From Azolla pinnata (Eukaryota; Streptophyta; Polypodiopsida; Salviniales; Salviniaceae), in contig JBBBWG010011113.1 in NCBI GenBank assembly GCA_037176905.1, forward strand, positions 23,660-87,659: DNA of 64,000 nt. The letters run 5' to 3'. Positions 1 through 12,773 of this stretch are shown here, in pieces. The translations under genes were made by a program, and so were the position numbers. Position 1 is the first letter of the stretch; each line of letters opens with the position of its first letter. The notes beneath the pieces are model-generated. The model did no database searches. It saw only the letters and a program-made list of their open reading frames with translations, and had not been told where the DNA came from.

Positions 1-251
1 TTATTTATATCTCTTCCGTGTCTATCCATTGTATCTACTAGTTACATCATACACATGTGATACCAAAGCTGTATTTTTTAATGTGCATTGGTAACATTAG
101 AAGTCATTATTTGCATCTGATTGACCATCTGCAATGAGTGATTGATACCACAATGTCAGACAAGTTATTTGGTAGTTGTGTATGTGGTTTATGATGCGTT
201 TTCTGGGGATCATCTCCATGCACCTGAGACCTCATAGCTTCATCCTGACAG

Positions 252-3200
252 AATGATAGAGGAGATTGGTCTAAAGCACCTTGAGTACTTACCAGTTATG
301 GTTCCGGTCCTCTTGACATTGATGCGTGATGATATGCCAGCAATTGCACGCCGTGCCATCTCTGCAGGTTCCAACTTGTTTCGAAACACATTTGAACAAG
401 TTGCTTTACAGGTATGGGGCTCAAAACAATTTTTTAGCAGTGCTGATGGCACTTGCATGCATGTACTTTCCCTAAAGCTGCTTCATTGATCTTCAGCATC
501 AAGCTTAGTATATTCTCAGATTCACTCTCACTTAAAAAAGCGTTCAAATTCACTTCCACGCTTGCATTTGTGCTCATTCCAGTCTCTCTCATGTGCATGC
601 ACATGCGTGAATATAACCTATAGATCGTGTTGAATTTTTTGGTTTACATGGCTCATTTCACCTCTCCAGGGCCGGTGATACATCCTTATTTCCTGCATTC
701 TCTTTATACACCTTTGTCTCGTATATGCACATTTGGTTTTGTTTATGGTGTAAAAAAGGTTTAGTTTTAAATTAAGCACACTAAGAATGTATGCAAGTAA
801 TAATTTAGCTTGCTAATTGACATCTTAAAGCAAGGGAACAAACAGAAATAGGAGTATTATTCCTATATGTCATTGACAGTTATAGTCAGTGAATAAAGAT
901 GGTTACAGTGTGATCAAATATTATTGAAATATTAACATCATCATAGCCAAAATAATCCGACTCAAGTTCGATTTGATACCACTTTGCATGTTCCAAAAAC
1001 ACCACTCTAAGTTCTTTTTTCACCTGGGCTAGAATTTTCTCCCGCTAAAGTTGACCTCTTTACACCATTCATGGTGCATTATATTCTGAATTCTCATAAG
1101 TATTTTTAGGCTTTATTCTGTTCCATGTGAAACATCGTATCTCTTATTAATTTGCTCCCGCTTTGGAAAAGCAACAAGGATCTATGTTGAAAGAATGTAG
1201 TATTAAAACTTGTGCACGATTTCTCAGGGTATTTATTCTGGAAAAGTTGATAGCAAGCTTGAAGAAGCTTGGATATGGATGGGCACTCTAAAGGATGCTA
1301 TATATTTAGCTTCCCAAGAGGTAGTACGGTTTGTTAAGCATATACTGTCATCTAGTCTACGCTAATCTCAGGTTGTTTCTGCAGCATAAAAATGATGGTG
1401 TTCGTTTACTTGGAATTAAGTTCATAGAAACAGTCATTTTACTATTCACTCCTGATCCTGATTGTCCTGCACAGCCCCCTCCCATGCAACAGAAATCAGA
1501 AAGTAAGTTTGGTTTCACTTACAACAGTTGTTTTAAATCTTTACGAAGGGAAGTTCATTCTCTGCTGTACTAATCGACTGATCTGATGCCAGAGCATTTA
1601 TTTAGTGTTGCCTGGCTACTTGGAAACCACCCTATCCTCGATGTTGCTTCATTGGGCCAAGAAGCAAGCAGAAACCTGTCAAGGCTATTAGATCAGCTTC
1701 GAACACCTGAGATGCCAAAAGTTTCAGGACCTGTTGCTGCTGTTCATGTTAACAGGTTAGCTGCAATATTGATACAGGTTATGGTAGGCAGCATGCTGGT
1801 TCTATGAACGCAATTAAAGCCTTTATATTTGTTTACACAGCTTGGTATCTATAGCAAAGCATAGACCAACATTATATGGACGTGTCTTACCTGTTTTGCT
1901 TGGACTAGTGTCTAGTTCTGAGTTAGTCAAAGCAGCGCAGATGTCAAGTTTGACTCAGGCATTAAAGAATGCTTTCATAAATCTCCTCAAATGTACACAT
2001 TCTGCCTCTGTTCCGGTAAGTTATAAATGTTTACTATGATAAACATATGATTGATCACAACCAACTTTATGTTCTTATTTTATTCGGGAAATAAAACCTT
2101 TTATTGTGATGTTTGGATGTAATCTTAAGTTATTTAATCATTTATCGCAAGTCTCTCTATATTTGGGCTCAGGAGTCATGGTTCTTTGATCTTACATACA
2201 ATGTTTGAGTGAGTAATTTGTGATGTTTTAATCCGAATTGAATATAGTGGCGGGAGCGTGTGGCTTCAGCCTTAAAAGTGATGCAGGGTGAAGATGCTGG
2301 TGGTGAAACAGCCATAAGACAGGTACATACATATCTGCATGCGATCTGTTAACAACTGTGGCCTTCAGATATCTAGACTCACATTTTCCTGTTACAGACT
2401 GAGAGACCTCATCTACTAGACCGCAAGAGAGTTGCTCATGAAAATGGAACCTTGGATGATCAGTCAGGGAAACGTCTACGGTCAATCCCTGATGCCATAA
2501 ATTCAGGGTTAGAAGAGACACAATTAGCTACTTGTCAGGAAGAAGCTAAGGATTCAACTAGTGTAAGTAATGATCTATCTCCTTTGCAGCAGATGATTGT
2601 CATGATTGGAGCATTAGCTGCAAAGGGCGATCATGCAAATTCATCGATCGATTTATTGGTTGCAAGCCTTTCAGCTGATATGCTTGCAGACATTGTTATT
2701 GAGAATATGAGGAACTTGCCAGCCAATCCGCCTGCTATGTCTCCGGGAGATAGTGCAGATTTGCCTTCAGAACTGGCATTAAGTCTTGGGATTACCTTGA
2801 ACACAGTTGCCACACTTGAACAAGCTTTGCCACCTTCATTTTTAACACTTGTAAAACCTTCAGATCGGAAGCGTGATCCAAGCAGGGTACTATTAAATCA
2901 ATGCCCTTTCATTCTTTGACATAATGATCTTGTGAAGTTTTATGATATATTTTTTGAACTGATAACAGGATCCTCGGCGAATGGATCCACGTCTTATATC
3001 CACTGATGTAAAACTTGAAGAGCCAGTGTTGGACTTGCCCATTGGTATCGTTGAAAATACAGCACAGAGTGCAGTAATTAAAAAGGAGAATATCAACGTA
3101 ACGTCTACTGCTGAGCAAATTGGGTTTATTCCAGGAATCAGTCAAGTACATGTAAAGCAGGAACCTGTTGATGATGTACAGCAGGAACTTGTAGATGATG

Positions 3201-6200
3201 TAAAGCAGGAACTTGTTGAAGGTGCAAAACAGGAACTTGTTGATGATGTAAAGCAGGAAATGGTTGACGTAAAGCAGGAACTTTTTGATGATGTAAAGCA
3301 TGAGCCTGCTAATGATTTGCCAATTCCGTCTGTTGTATTTCCTGCAATTACCTCTACTCAAGGTCTTGCCATAAATCTATCTCCTGTCACAATTCCACTC
3401 ATTACAGAGCCAACTGTTGGTCATGTATCCAGTTCAGCTGAATTGATAGAGGCTGGGGATTCATCAGATCTCAAGCCCTCAGTTACAGTATTATCTACAA
3501 ATGTTCCGACTTCTTTGCCTGGTTTAGAATTGAAAACAGATGTTCAAGGGGCAGCAGCTACACTGCCAACTACACAGGCGACCAAACCTGTCATTTCTAT
3601 TGACATTATCCAGCAGCAGGCCTTATGGAAGGTGTCTTTGAGGAGAATACTTGAAAATTATAAGCAGGTGGATTCTGGTGGTGGTTGTGAACTGCGTCTT
3701 TCTCTCTTACCTCGGCTCATCCTTGGGGTAAGCATATCCAATCAGATGATTGCATTGAAGTAAGCTTCTAGATCTATGATAGCTAAGTGTAACAACTCAT
3801 TGTGCAGTCAGATGAAGATGGTGAAACATGGATAATGTTGAAACGACATATCCTTGAAGATTATCAAAATCATAAGGTATTTCCAGTGTTAAAACTGCAA
3901 GTATAGATTGGTTACCATGTGGAATAAAAGATATTCCTCGTTGGATAGTAATATTTGATGTTATAAATTGTTAGGTTGTCATAAAAAGCATCATTATACT
4001 GCGTTGACTCACTCGTATGTTGCAGGGTCATGAGCTTACAATGTATACACTTTATCAGTTATTTGCTGAAAGACTCTCCAAAGAGGATGCTGAAAGTGCA
4101 GCAGCAGCTTCTCTTACATATGAGCGTTTTCTTCTCTCTGTGGTATGAGATCATTTTCTTATGTTTTGTTGGTTCAAGAAGAAATGATACCCAACCTGAT
4201 TGTATGCAGACTTCTGAAGTCAATGTTCTTATTGAAGTAGATCTGATTATTGTTTAGTCTGTTTCTTATCGCATGCCTGCAGTTTTAGGGTGGTTCTGGG
4301 TTTAATACACATAAGCATATTATAAACTGCCAAGAATAATGGAATCGGCCAGGATCTCATGCAAAATAGAAGAGATATGTTAATTGAATGCTGGGAAGAT
4401 ATGATATGCCTGATGGAAAAACTCACTGTACATTTAAGATATATTATTGCTTGAAATTGTAGCCACAATTATTCTATTTTCAGAATATTTATGTGATGAA
4501 ACATATTACATGCTGGACAGTAAAGTTATATCTCATAGGTAATGCAAACCTATGGGTTTTAAAGAGAATGAATAGGCGCGGAGAATGGATTTCATACAGA
4601 ATTGGACATTTTACAGTGCAAGTAGAATGATGAACTTATTTGCTTGGGTACAAGATGTATAGACGGGCTAGAAAAAGGTCTACTATTTTGTGCAAAACGT
4701 ACTCCATTTTTCAAAGAGTTTATTCCATGTTGAGAGATTCCTTTCTGAGCGATTACGTGTTCCATGTGTGCAGGCAGAAGGCTTGAGAGATACGCTGCCT
4801 CCATCTGATAAGTCCTTGAGCAAGTTACTATCTGAGGCTCCAGATTTGCCTCTAGCAGCCTTGGATCTGCTTCAAGCATTATGTAATCCAGGTTCAGGAA
4901 AGAAGGATGAACTTGAATCCCCTGTGACTGAACGAATAACCCAGGGTTTGAGTGCTGTGTGGAGCCTCATATTGCTAAGGCCCCCAATTCGATCAGTGTG
5001 CCTTGATATCGCTCTTCAGGTTATTGTCTTTTCGACTCTTCAGGAATGTTTGACAATTTCTGCATAGACAGAAGCCGTATCATTTATTTATCTTCAGCTA
5101 GCTAACAAGATCAAATTTAATCCGTCTGATATGTGCTGGATTCAGTGTACAGTTCATGAACTTGATGAAGTGCGAGCGAAAGCGATTCGACTGGTACCTT
5201 GCTGATGCTCATGTGCATTGCATTAGAAATTTAAAACAATTAACTCGTGAATGTAGTTGAAAGCCCTCATTATGGTGGGACCTTTTTTTTGTAGACCTTG
5301 TTTATTGATTTTGTATTTCTATATCAGGTTGCCAACAAACTCTATCCTCTAAGTTATATCTCTCAGGAGATTGAAGAATTTGCTACCAAAATGCTGCATA
5401 GTGTATTGGAGGTGAAATCTTCAGCTCAGGATGGGGGGAAGGAACCAATTGGAGATGATGTTTTAATGCCACAAACAGAGCAGGTCTTATTTTTTTGTAT
5501 GTTGGATTTGCATATTATATTGAACAAATGGAAGGTTTTATGTATAGAACAAGATATGTTGTTAATGCTCTATGAGTTTTGCTCCATAAAGAGGGAATGT
5601 TGACAAAAGTATGAAATGTGTTTGAACTAGGTGACAGACAAAGTAGTAAATCAAAGAACAACAATAAGTGATCAAAACGATGAAGAAGAACCACATAAAG
5701 CAATGAAGGGTTCTGTTTCAGTGCAAGAGGCACAACGGTGCATGTCTTTGTATTTTGCCCTTTGTACAAAGGTAGCACTTCAGAATTATGACATTTCTAA
5801 CTTAGATGTTGCTCTAATATAACATGTGTTTTCCAATTTGTGATGCAGAAAAATTCATTTCTTAGAGAAGTGTTTGCTATCTATAAAGATTCTACTAAAG
5901 CTGTAAAGCAGGTATGTATATTCCAATATTTGGTATAGCTGGACTTAGTGTGTGAAGTTAAATAAATAAAAAGGAATGACAAACATAACAATGTGAAAGT
6001 AGATAAGAGCTATATCCTTACATTGTTACACTCTTTTACCATTAGAAATGACCTTGAAGAATGATGCGTAATTTATGAATTATGGTTGAGCTACTTTCTA
6101 GTGTGGTTGAAAAGCAGTAAACTTACTGGCTTGGCATGAATGCCCAGAATGTGATGTACCAAGTGTTCTGATCTTCTTTTTGTAGCAACTTTTAAGCAGC

Positions 6201-9200
6201 AAGACTGTAAGCCACATAAGAGATGAGGCCACTGTTAAGTTTTGTTTGGTTGCTTCTCTTTCAGAACTAAGATTTTTGAATGAACATCATACTTCCAAGG
6301 TTAAAGTTTACGATCCCTAGTTTTAGTTTAGTAAATAACTTAAAACAAACACTCAAATTTTCTATCCAGGAAGTTCATAAGCATATGCCGTTTCTGATTC
6401 GGACAATAGGCACTGCAGCCCCAGACCTCCTGCAGATAATCTCTGACCCACCCCCTGGCAGCAAAAATCTTGTGCTGTTGGTGGGTTTTGTATTCAATGA
6501 TTTTCTCAAATTTATTAGAAACATTGAACTCAATGAAGGTTTATCTACGAATTTGGTGACTGTACCGGGTCTTTGTCACTTACAGGTATTGCATGTACTC
6601 ACGGAGTCATCACCACCTAGCCCAGAGCTTATTACTGCGGTTAAGCAGTTATATGAGTCAAAAATGAAGGTATTGGATTCAGATTGAACATGCCATTCTT
6701 AACAGATAATGTATGATGTGGTTTCTGTATCTGGACAGGATGCAAAGGTTCTCATTCCGATATTATCTTCTTTGTCAAAGGAAGAGGTTTCTCTCTCTCC
6801 CCCCCTCCCTTTCATTCTGATCTCTAACAGTTTATCTTTTTCCATTCGTTCACGTGAACTTTATACTCTTGTGGTTATGTTTCTATGTAGTACATTGCAG
6901 TTGAATGCCTGTGTAATTACTGTATCCTTTTGCATCAGCTCATCCCATCACCTATTTATGTAACTCTCGATAGTGTTTCTTTAAAAATATGTTCAATGAT
7001 TAATAATAAAAAATGTTGATTTGTTAAGAGAATACGTTTTCTGCATAGATGCTTGTTTGCGAGGCCCTAAATTAGCAGATTCTTCTGCTTAAGATTATGT
7101 GTGACACATGATTGTGTATTGGGTGATGGTTTTAGCTTTAGTTTTGTATATCATATTGGTGCTACGTAACTCATGATTAGTAATGTCTTTTCCGCCCTCT
7201 TCTTGATTTCATTTTCTGCAATACAGCCATCTTTTTGTTTCAACTTGTTATATTTTTTGTCCTTCACTTATCAAGCAGTGCATTTTTTATGTTTGCGAAG
7301 GTTTTACCCATCTTTCCTCAATTAGTTGCGATGTCTTCACAAGATTTCAAAAATGCCTTAGATCGAATTCTACAGGTTGGTTATTTTTCATTTCAACACC
7401 TAGTATTGTGATATTATATCTAGTTAAACTATTCTTTATGTAATCTACAGGGCTCTGTTCATAGCGGCCCATCCTTAACACCCGCCGAGGTTCTTATTCT
7501 AATACATGGCATAGATCCAGAGCGTGATCATGTACCGTTATCTATGGTAACAAGCATTCGATTGAACGTTAAACTCTTTTTTCCCTAATTTAGTATACAA
7601 CCATTTTCTTCGAAGTGAAGCAACTATAAAATGACAGACTCATGAAATATGCAGGTGAAAGATGCATGCACAGTATGTTTCCAACAAAGGACTGTCTTTA
7701 CTCAGCAAGTTCTGGCAAAAACTCTAAACCAACTGGTAATATTTCGAATCTATTCTGAGGCTATTACTTGTATTAGATTAAAATGGTAGCTGATATTCGA
7801 TACTGGATAGGTACATTAATCACTCTGCCACCTTTTCTGGTTTTTAGCTTCTAGAAATCGAATGTTGGAGTGGAATGTATGACCAACATAATCCAAAGTA
7901 ACTTGCATAGAAGATAGGAATCTTCACTAATGAATCATTTCTTTTGAGTCATAATTTGAGACTGCCTCCTATAGTCTCTCATCCGTCAGACTATTTGTTT
8001 AGTCTTCTAGTTTTAAATAAATGAGCCTCTTTTGGTGTATTGTGGTTATGAGTTTTATATGCTGCATTGTGGACTCAACATACTGTAATGTGGCTGTGGC
8101 TGTGGGTGTTTTGAATTTCCTCTTTCGAAATTAGATTATATTGATCTTTACATACATGAATTTATAAGTTTTGTTTTTCCTTGATAAATCGGAAAATTCT
8201 TGTAGAGTTAATTGTTTGTTGTAAAAGCAGGTTGAACAGACACCACTGCCTATGCTCTTCATGCGAACTGTGATTCTTGCAGTTGGATCGTTTAAAGCAT
8301 TGGTATTTTTGTATAGCCTTTAAGCCTTATGTACCGTAATATAAAGAAAGTATGCCTACCTGTTTTATATATTTACGGAATATATGTACTTTGATGTTTT
8401 TCACTTATTATTTCTAATAAGTAAATGCTCACCCTAAAATGGATGTCTCATTAGGTGAGCTTTGTAATGGAGATACTTTCTCGGCTTGTAAACAAACAGG
8501 TAATTCTATTCGCTTAGTACTTTTATTGCATTAATCACTATATCATGCAAAATCTCATAAAACCACCACACGTGGTGCTTGAGAAAGATTGTGAATTAAC
8601 AGAATCTACAAATCAAAATTTTCTCTATTGTACTAATTCTGTAATAGTTTGAGAAAAGTAAAATGTTCATTTTTACAGATCTGGAAGTGGCCAAATTTAT
8701 GGATAGGGTTTTTGAAATGCGCAGAGCAGACACAACCTCATTCATTCCATGTTCTCCTGCAGGTTAGTGACATTTTATTTAAGATGAAAGATACACCTAT
8801 TTATTCATTAGGTATATCTTTTTCTTTTTCTTAAATTGAATAGTTGCAAATTCTATTGATGATAAAATTGAGTTCAAAGCCTCCTAACACAGTACAAGTA
8901 AAGAGAACAAGCTTTATGGTTTGTTTTCATGACATATCTCGATATTCTCGCGAATACACAGTTTGGTCGATCTTGAAAATGTTAGGATTAGTTTGAACTC
9001 AGTTCAAATATATTTTTTACCCATATTTTGGGTTGATCAATTTGAAGGTTTATAGAGGGCAGTCAGTTTGCGCTAGTAAACGTGTTCTGTTTTTTAATGT
9101 AATTATAAAAATCTTGAACAGAGAATCACCATACAAATTTAAAATAAATAAATTTCTCAAATTTTAATTAAAATTAAAATAGTGCAACTGAGAATTGTAA

Positions 9201-10077
9201 CATCTCTGTCAAAAGCTCAAGTAACTGGTTAGTACTCGATTACTGAATGTATAATTTCTGAAATAGATCATATTTACACACAGTTATGTCCATTTCAGAA
9301 ACTATTGACTGTTAAAGATACAATGATCCATTTCAGAAATTATGCATTCTGTAATTGATGGACAGTTAAGATTGCTTGTATTTTCTCAGCTGATGTTGTG
9401 CATGGTTCTATTGTTACCCACGTTTGTTTATTTTACTTTCATTCCTATCTAGTTGTTAATTCTCAAATCTAGGTTTTGTTGCGACCGATTTTTTGCAATT
9501 TCGCCAAAGTCATCATTTTTATCATCCTCTTTTATTTCATTTTTGTACACCATTTTTACTATTTAATGAGTATTTTTCATATTAATAACTTCAAAACATT
9601 GATGCAAGATATTTTAGGTTAGGAGGTATAATGTTTTTTGTGAACCCCTAAATTTGAATGATTGATTTAATTTGGGTAGCAGTTTCAAGTATTTCTGGTA
9701 AGTTTTTAATTTTATTCTTTCTTGCCTTGAATATCCAAACTAGCTTCCAGCGTTACAATTGGATAAAGCATTAAGTCGGCATCCCAATCTGCGTCCAGCT
9801 CTTACAGCACATGCAGCAAAGCCAAATATTCGCTCAACATTGCCCAGGTTATGCCCAAGCTTTAATAGTCAAAATTTAACTAACTATTTCATTGGTTGTA
9901 TCTTCGTAAATTCTTGTTGCTGATATTCTGTGTAGATCTTCTCTAGTGGTTTTAGGACTAGCACAAGATTCGTTGCCATCAGATACTTCTTCAGGACAGG
10001 CAGATACCTCAACAGCAATCACTGGTACTAATGCTGATCCTGAACCAACCACAGTGGAACTTCCATGCGCAACATAG
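252..10077 (+). CDS. symplekin / PTA1-type mRNA 3'-end processing scaffold (N-terminus outside window)
   Basis: Symplekin is the scaffold of the cleavage and polyadenylation machinery (plant ESP4 family; yeast Pta1). I read 26 exons: 252-411, 1228-1320, 1385-1502, 1593-1755, 1841-2015, 2248-2322, 2398-2886, 2969-3727, 3808-3876, 4026-4142, 4774-5019, 5146-5193, 5328-5483, 5631-5771, 5849-5911, 6370-6480, 6586-6669, 6739-6786, 7301-7375, 7451-7546, 7655-7735, 8231-8302, 8455-8499, 8679-8762, 9744-9847, 9936-10077. Phases agree throughout and give about 1270 residues. The first exon (MIEEIGLKHLEYLPVMVPVL) matches HEAT-repeat sequence near the N-terminus, so the start codon lies upstream. The C-terminal third (exons 16-26, for example IWKWPNLWIGFLKCAEQTQP) matches the conserved symplekin C-terminal domain. 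The large exon 2969-3727 is a poorly conserved linker carrying a repeated VKQE motif. Family assignment is firm; individual splice sites are by eye. Confidence 0.9.
3148..3312 (+). repeat. in-frame 24-bp tandem repeat coding VKQE motifs in symplekin
   Basis: About seven tandem units of 24 nt (one of 21 nt) lie in the 2969-3727 exon. Each codes for eight residues of the form VKQELVDD. Variants include VQQEL, AKQEL and VKHEP. All units stay in frame, so the repeat expands the protein without breaking it. Two more motifs of the same kind (VKLE and IKKE) lie just before the array. Confidence 0.9.
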
Positions 10078-11294
10078 AATTCTATTCGACTTTATTGTTC
10101 TTGAAGTGACGTCTGATGTGCTGAAGATGAGACATGGAAACTAAGATTCTCCCAAAAATCTGCAGCAGGAAGAGAGGTCAATTAGCTGCGATGGGTCAGC
10201 TGGTCGAGCATCTCATGAACAACATGTATACATGTAAAATAAGCTGTCCCACTTAGGAAGCCTTCTTTGCATCATATTGAAAATTGCAAAGGTATGGCCG
10301 GCTATCGTATCTAACCGAGCCTAAATCTCAGTTTGAGTCTGAAGTGCCTTCTTCATGATTGATGCTGTATTCAGCAGAGAGGTTTTTTCTTTTGTATACA
10401 GTGCTAATTGTTAAGGTCCAAGCATTTAGTTGGAACACAGAGAGCATTGTTATTGTGATCAGAGTATCGAAGCCAGTTTGTTGCATCATTGAGTTGATGT
10501 GTCGTGTCGCGTCATTGAGTTGATGTGTTTTTGGAATCTATATCTTTACTGACATTCACTGCAAGAGGTGTGAGTGAGATACACCGTGAGTGGTACTATA
10601 TGGATGGTGCAAATGTACCCACAATTGGTATGGGATATCGGTATCAAAAGGAATGAATATGATGAGATCAGCTAAGGTGGAAATTCTGATTGTGATTATA
10701 CTACTATATTCAGATGCTCTTTATATCGGGATGGCCAAAATACGGCAAAACATAAAATAGCTGCTTTTATCTGTGAAGTCTTATTTGGCTGTCGGAACTG
10801 TCGACGAGTCCACCGAGTTGTATGCAAGAGTGATTTTTCTTTCGGATGCTCATGACATTCCTCAAGGCTGCAAAGAACTTCCCCAGTTGGTGATCATCGG
10901 TCACAGCCAACTTTTGAAGATACTTTTGTTGGTGCTACATCCTTTTTGGTGATTCTTGACTAGTACTATGTCATATAGTAAGTTAATTCGTCTTCACATG
11001 AACTAAGATCAGGTACTGTTATGGTGCACCCATCGTCAATACTACTATGAAAGAGTATACACCTGACTTCATGGTGGGACGTTGCGTTCTGAAGTACTTC
11101 GTATGTCGACTTGTTACACTGATCAGAGAAAACTCGAAGGACTTGGAGCACACGTGATCCAGGATTTCGGTGATCGATGTTGTGGAGGAATAGTGGGAGA
11201 GGCCGAACCTCGGAAGAAACTAGTACTTTGTGTGGCTTTGCTGTTCTACATTGGGTTGGTTTAGGATCGGGAGATGGCCTCAGGAAATGGTTGA

Positions 11295-11331
<37 letters not shown>

Positions 11332-11480
11332 CAAAGGTGAGGTAGGCCATGTTCAAGACCAAAGTCAAAGTCAACGTAATGTAAAGGCAAAGTCAAAGTC
11401 GGTCAAGGTCAAGGTCAAGGTCAAGGACTTGTTTTGTTCTTGAAGTTCGTAGAGAAGAGTCCGCAGCTGTAGAAGCGACG
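10078..11480. other. intergenic: symplekin 3' flank and MZM1 5' flank
   Basis: No open frame here looks like a real gene. The first several hundred bases are presumably the symplekin 3' UTR, and the last 200 or so the promoter and 5' UTR of the next gene. The only clear structure is the AAGGTC repeat described separately. Confidence 0.6.
11295..11428 (+). repeat. AAGGTC hexamer repeat, two blocks, upstream of MZM1
   Basis: Six or seven perfect or near-perfect copies of AAGGTC run from about 11295 to 11336. A degenerate stretch (GTCAAAGTCAA) follows, then four more copies at about 11404-11427. The block ends about 55 bp before the MZM1 start codon, so it probably lies in the promoter or 5' UTR. 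The Lys-Val and Leu-Thr polymers read from it in either direction are repeat artefacts. Confidence 0.85.
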
Positions 11481-12773
11481 ATGTCCAAGAACCCCGTCGT
11501 TCTGTTCCGCGGCCTCCTCCGAGCTCGCAGAGTAGCCTTCGCGGGAGACGAGAGGATGCTGCGGGAGTCGTGCCGCCAGATACGTTCCTCTTTCGAGGAG
11601 CATCGGAATGTCTCGGACCCTGCGCGCCTGGACCAGCTCTTTGTCGAAGCCCAAGAGGCCATCCACGTCCTCACCAGCTCCATCGTCCAAGGAAAGCTCA
11701 ACGAGCGTGGGAATATCGGTAAAGTTTGCAGTTTTGATCGTATTTCTTTTGCATTTCCATGACTACTAGTCTGATCTTGTGCGTTTCTAGCCCTGCGGTA
11801 GCTAGATCTTTGTTTCACATATTTGTGGGCGTTTTAGCGAGTACTATGTGTTTCCGTTTTGTTGTCTTACTTGCACATTGTGATGGGCTGTATACTCAGT
11901 GTATTATCTAGGTGTCAGAGGAAAGGACTGCTTCCAATATATGTCGAAGATGTTCGAATGCGATGCTGTGAAGTTTCACATTATTCTGTATTGAGGGAAA
12001 TGTTCACATCTTTTGAACTTGATTTTTGCCCATGAGAAGGTCTGTGGGCATGGAAATTTTGGTATGTTTGCTGAGACACTGGTAGGTTTAAAGTGAGATG
12101 GGATAGAGGATATGTCAAGGTTGATGGCAGCGACTTAATCTTTATCTCAATTGGCACAGGGACAGACGAAATGCCCGTGACCTAAGAACTTGCAACATAA
12201 ATGTGAAGCAAGTTTGCTCATCCTCGTGCTCTTTGTTGAACTTAACAACGGAGAGGTAACTGAGAGCATGGATCGGGCCATTGGGTTTCTAAGCATGAGA
12301 TAGGTCTATATTTGATAAATTTCGTGTTCTCATATAATCAGGGGAAATAGATATTGCCATATCCTTCCGAATGGACACCTAAATTGTATGCACTGACACA
12401 CCAAAATTTCAAAAAATACTTGCTATATGGGGTATTGGCTCATGACGCACGAGGCAAAGTGGTGTTTATGGGGTGTGATGCTTTGAAATGGGCTTTTTGC
12501 TAACCATCAAAGCACAGAGAATGCATCAAAGCTATTTTCAGTCCTCACCAAAATAAATTTACAAATTTAAAATGTTTACCTTTTTTTGATGCTAGTTGAC
12601 TTAAGTACTTATATGCAGTTGATGTAGTTAATGTCAAGTGAGGAACTTGCTTCCAAGACTTTTTATAAAATATGTTTATTTATACTTTTTTTTTTCCAGA
12701 AGTAAAGCCCACAATGGAGCATGCTGGAGCTACACTGGAAATGCCTTTACCAGACAGTAAAATATGTTCCTAG
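11481..12773 (+). CDS. MZM1: LYR-motif complex III assembly factor, MZM1/LYRM7-like
   Basis: This is a small mitochondrial matrix protein of the Complex1_LYR family. The family member MZM1/LYRM7 helps insert the Rieske iron-sulfur protein into respiratory complex III. The two exons are 11481-11718 and 12700-12773, joined in phase (G|AA), giving 103 residues, the usual size. The LYR motif appears as L8-F9-R10, followed by an FAGD segment, a helical region, and VQGKLNERGN at the exon junction. After the junction, EHAGATLEMP matches the conserved C-terminal signature of plant MZM1. The single intron is 981 bp, with a consensus GTAAAG donor and a T-rich acceptor. LYRM7/MZM1 is preferred over other LYR proteins because of the EHAGATLE tail. 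Confidence 0.88.

Noticed and set aside
11295-11336. TCAAGGTCA as a nuclear-receptor response element
   Set aside because: That factor class is absent from plants; the match is a by-product of the hexamer repeat.
11177-11443. Frames coding Lys-Val or Leu-Thr polymers
   Set aside because: Artefacts of the AAGGTC repeat.
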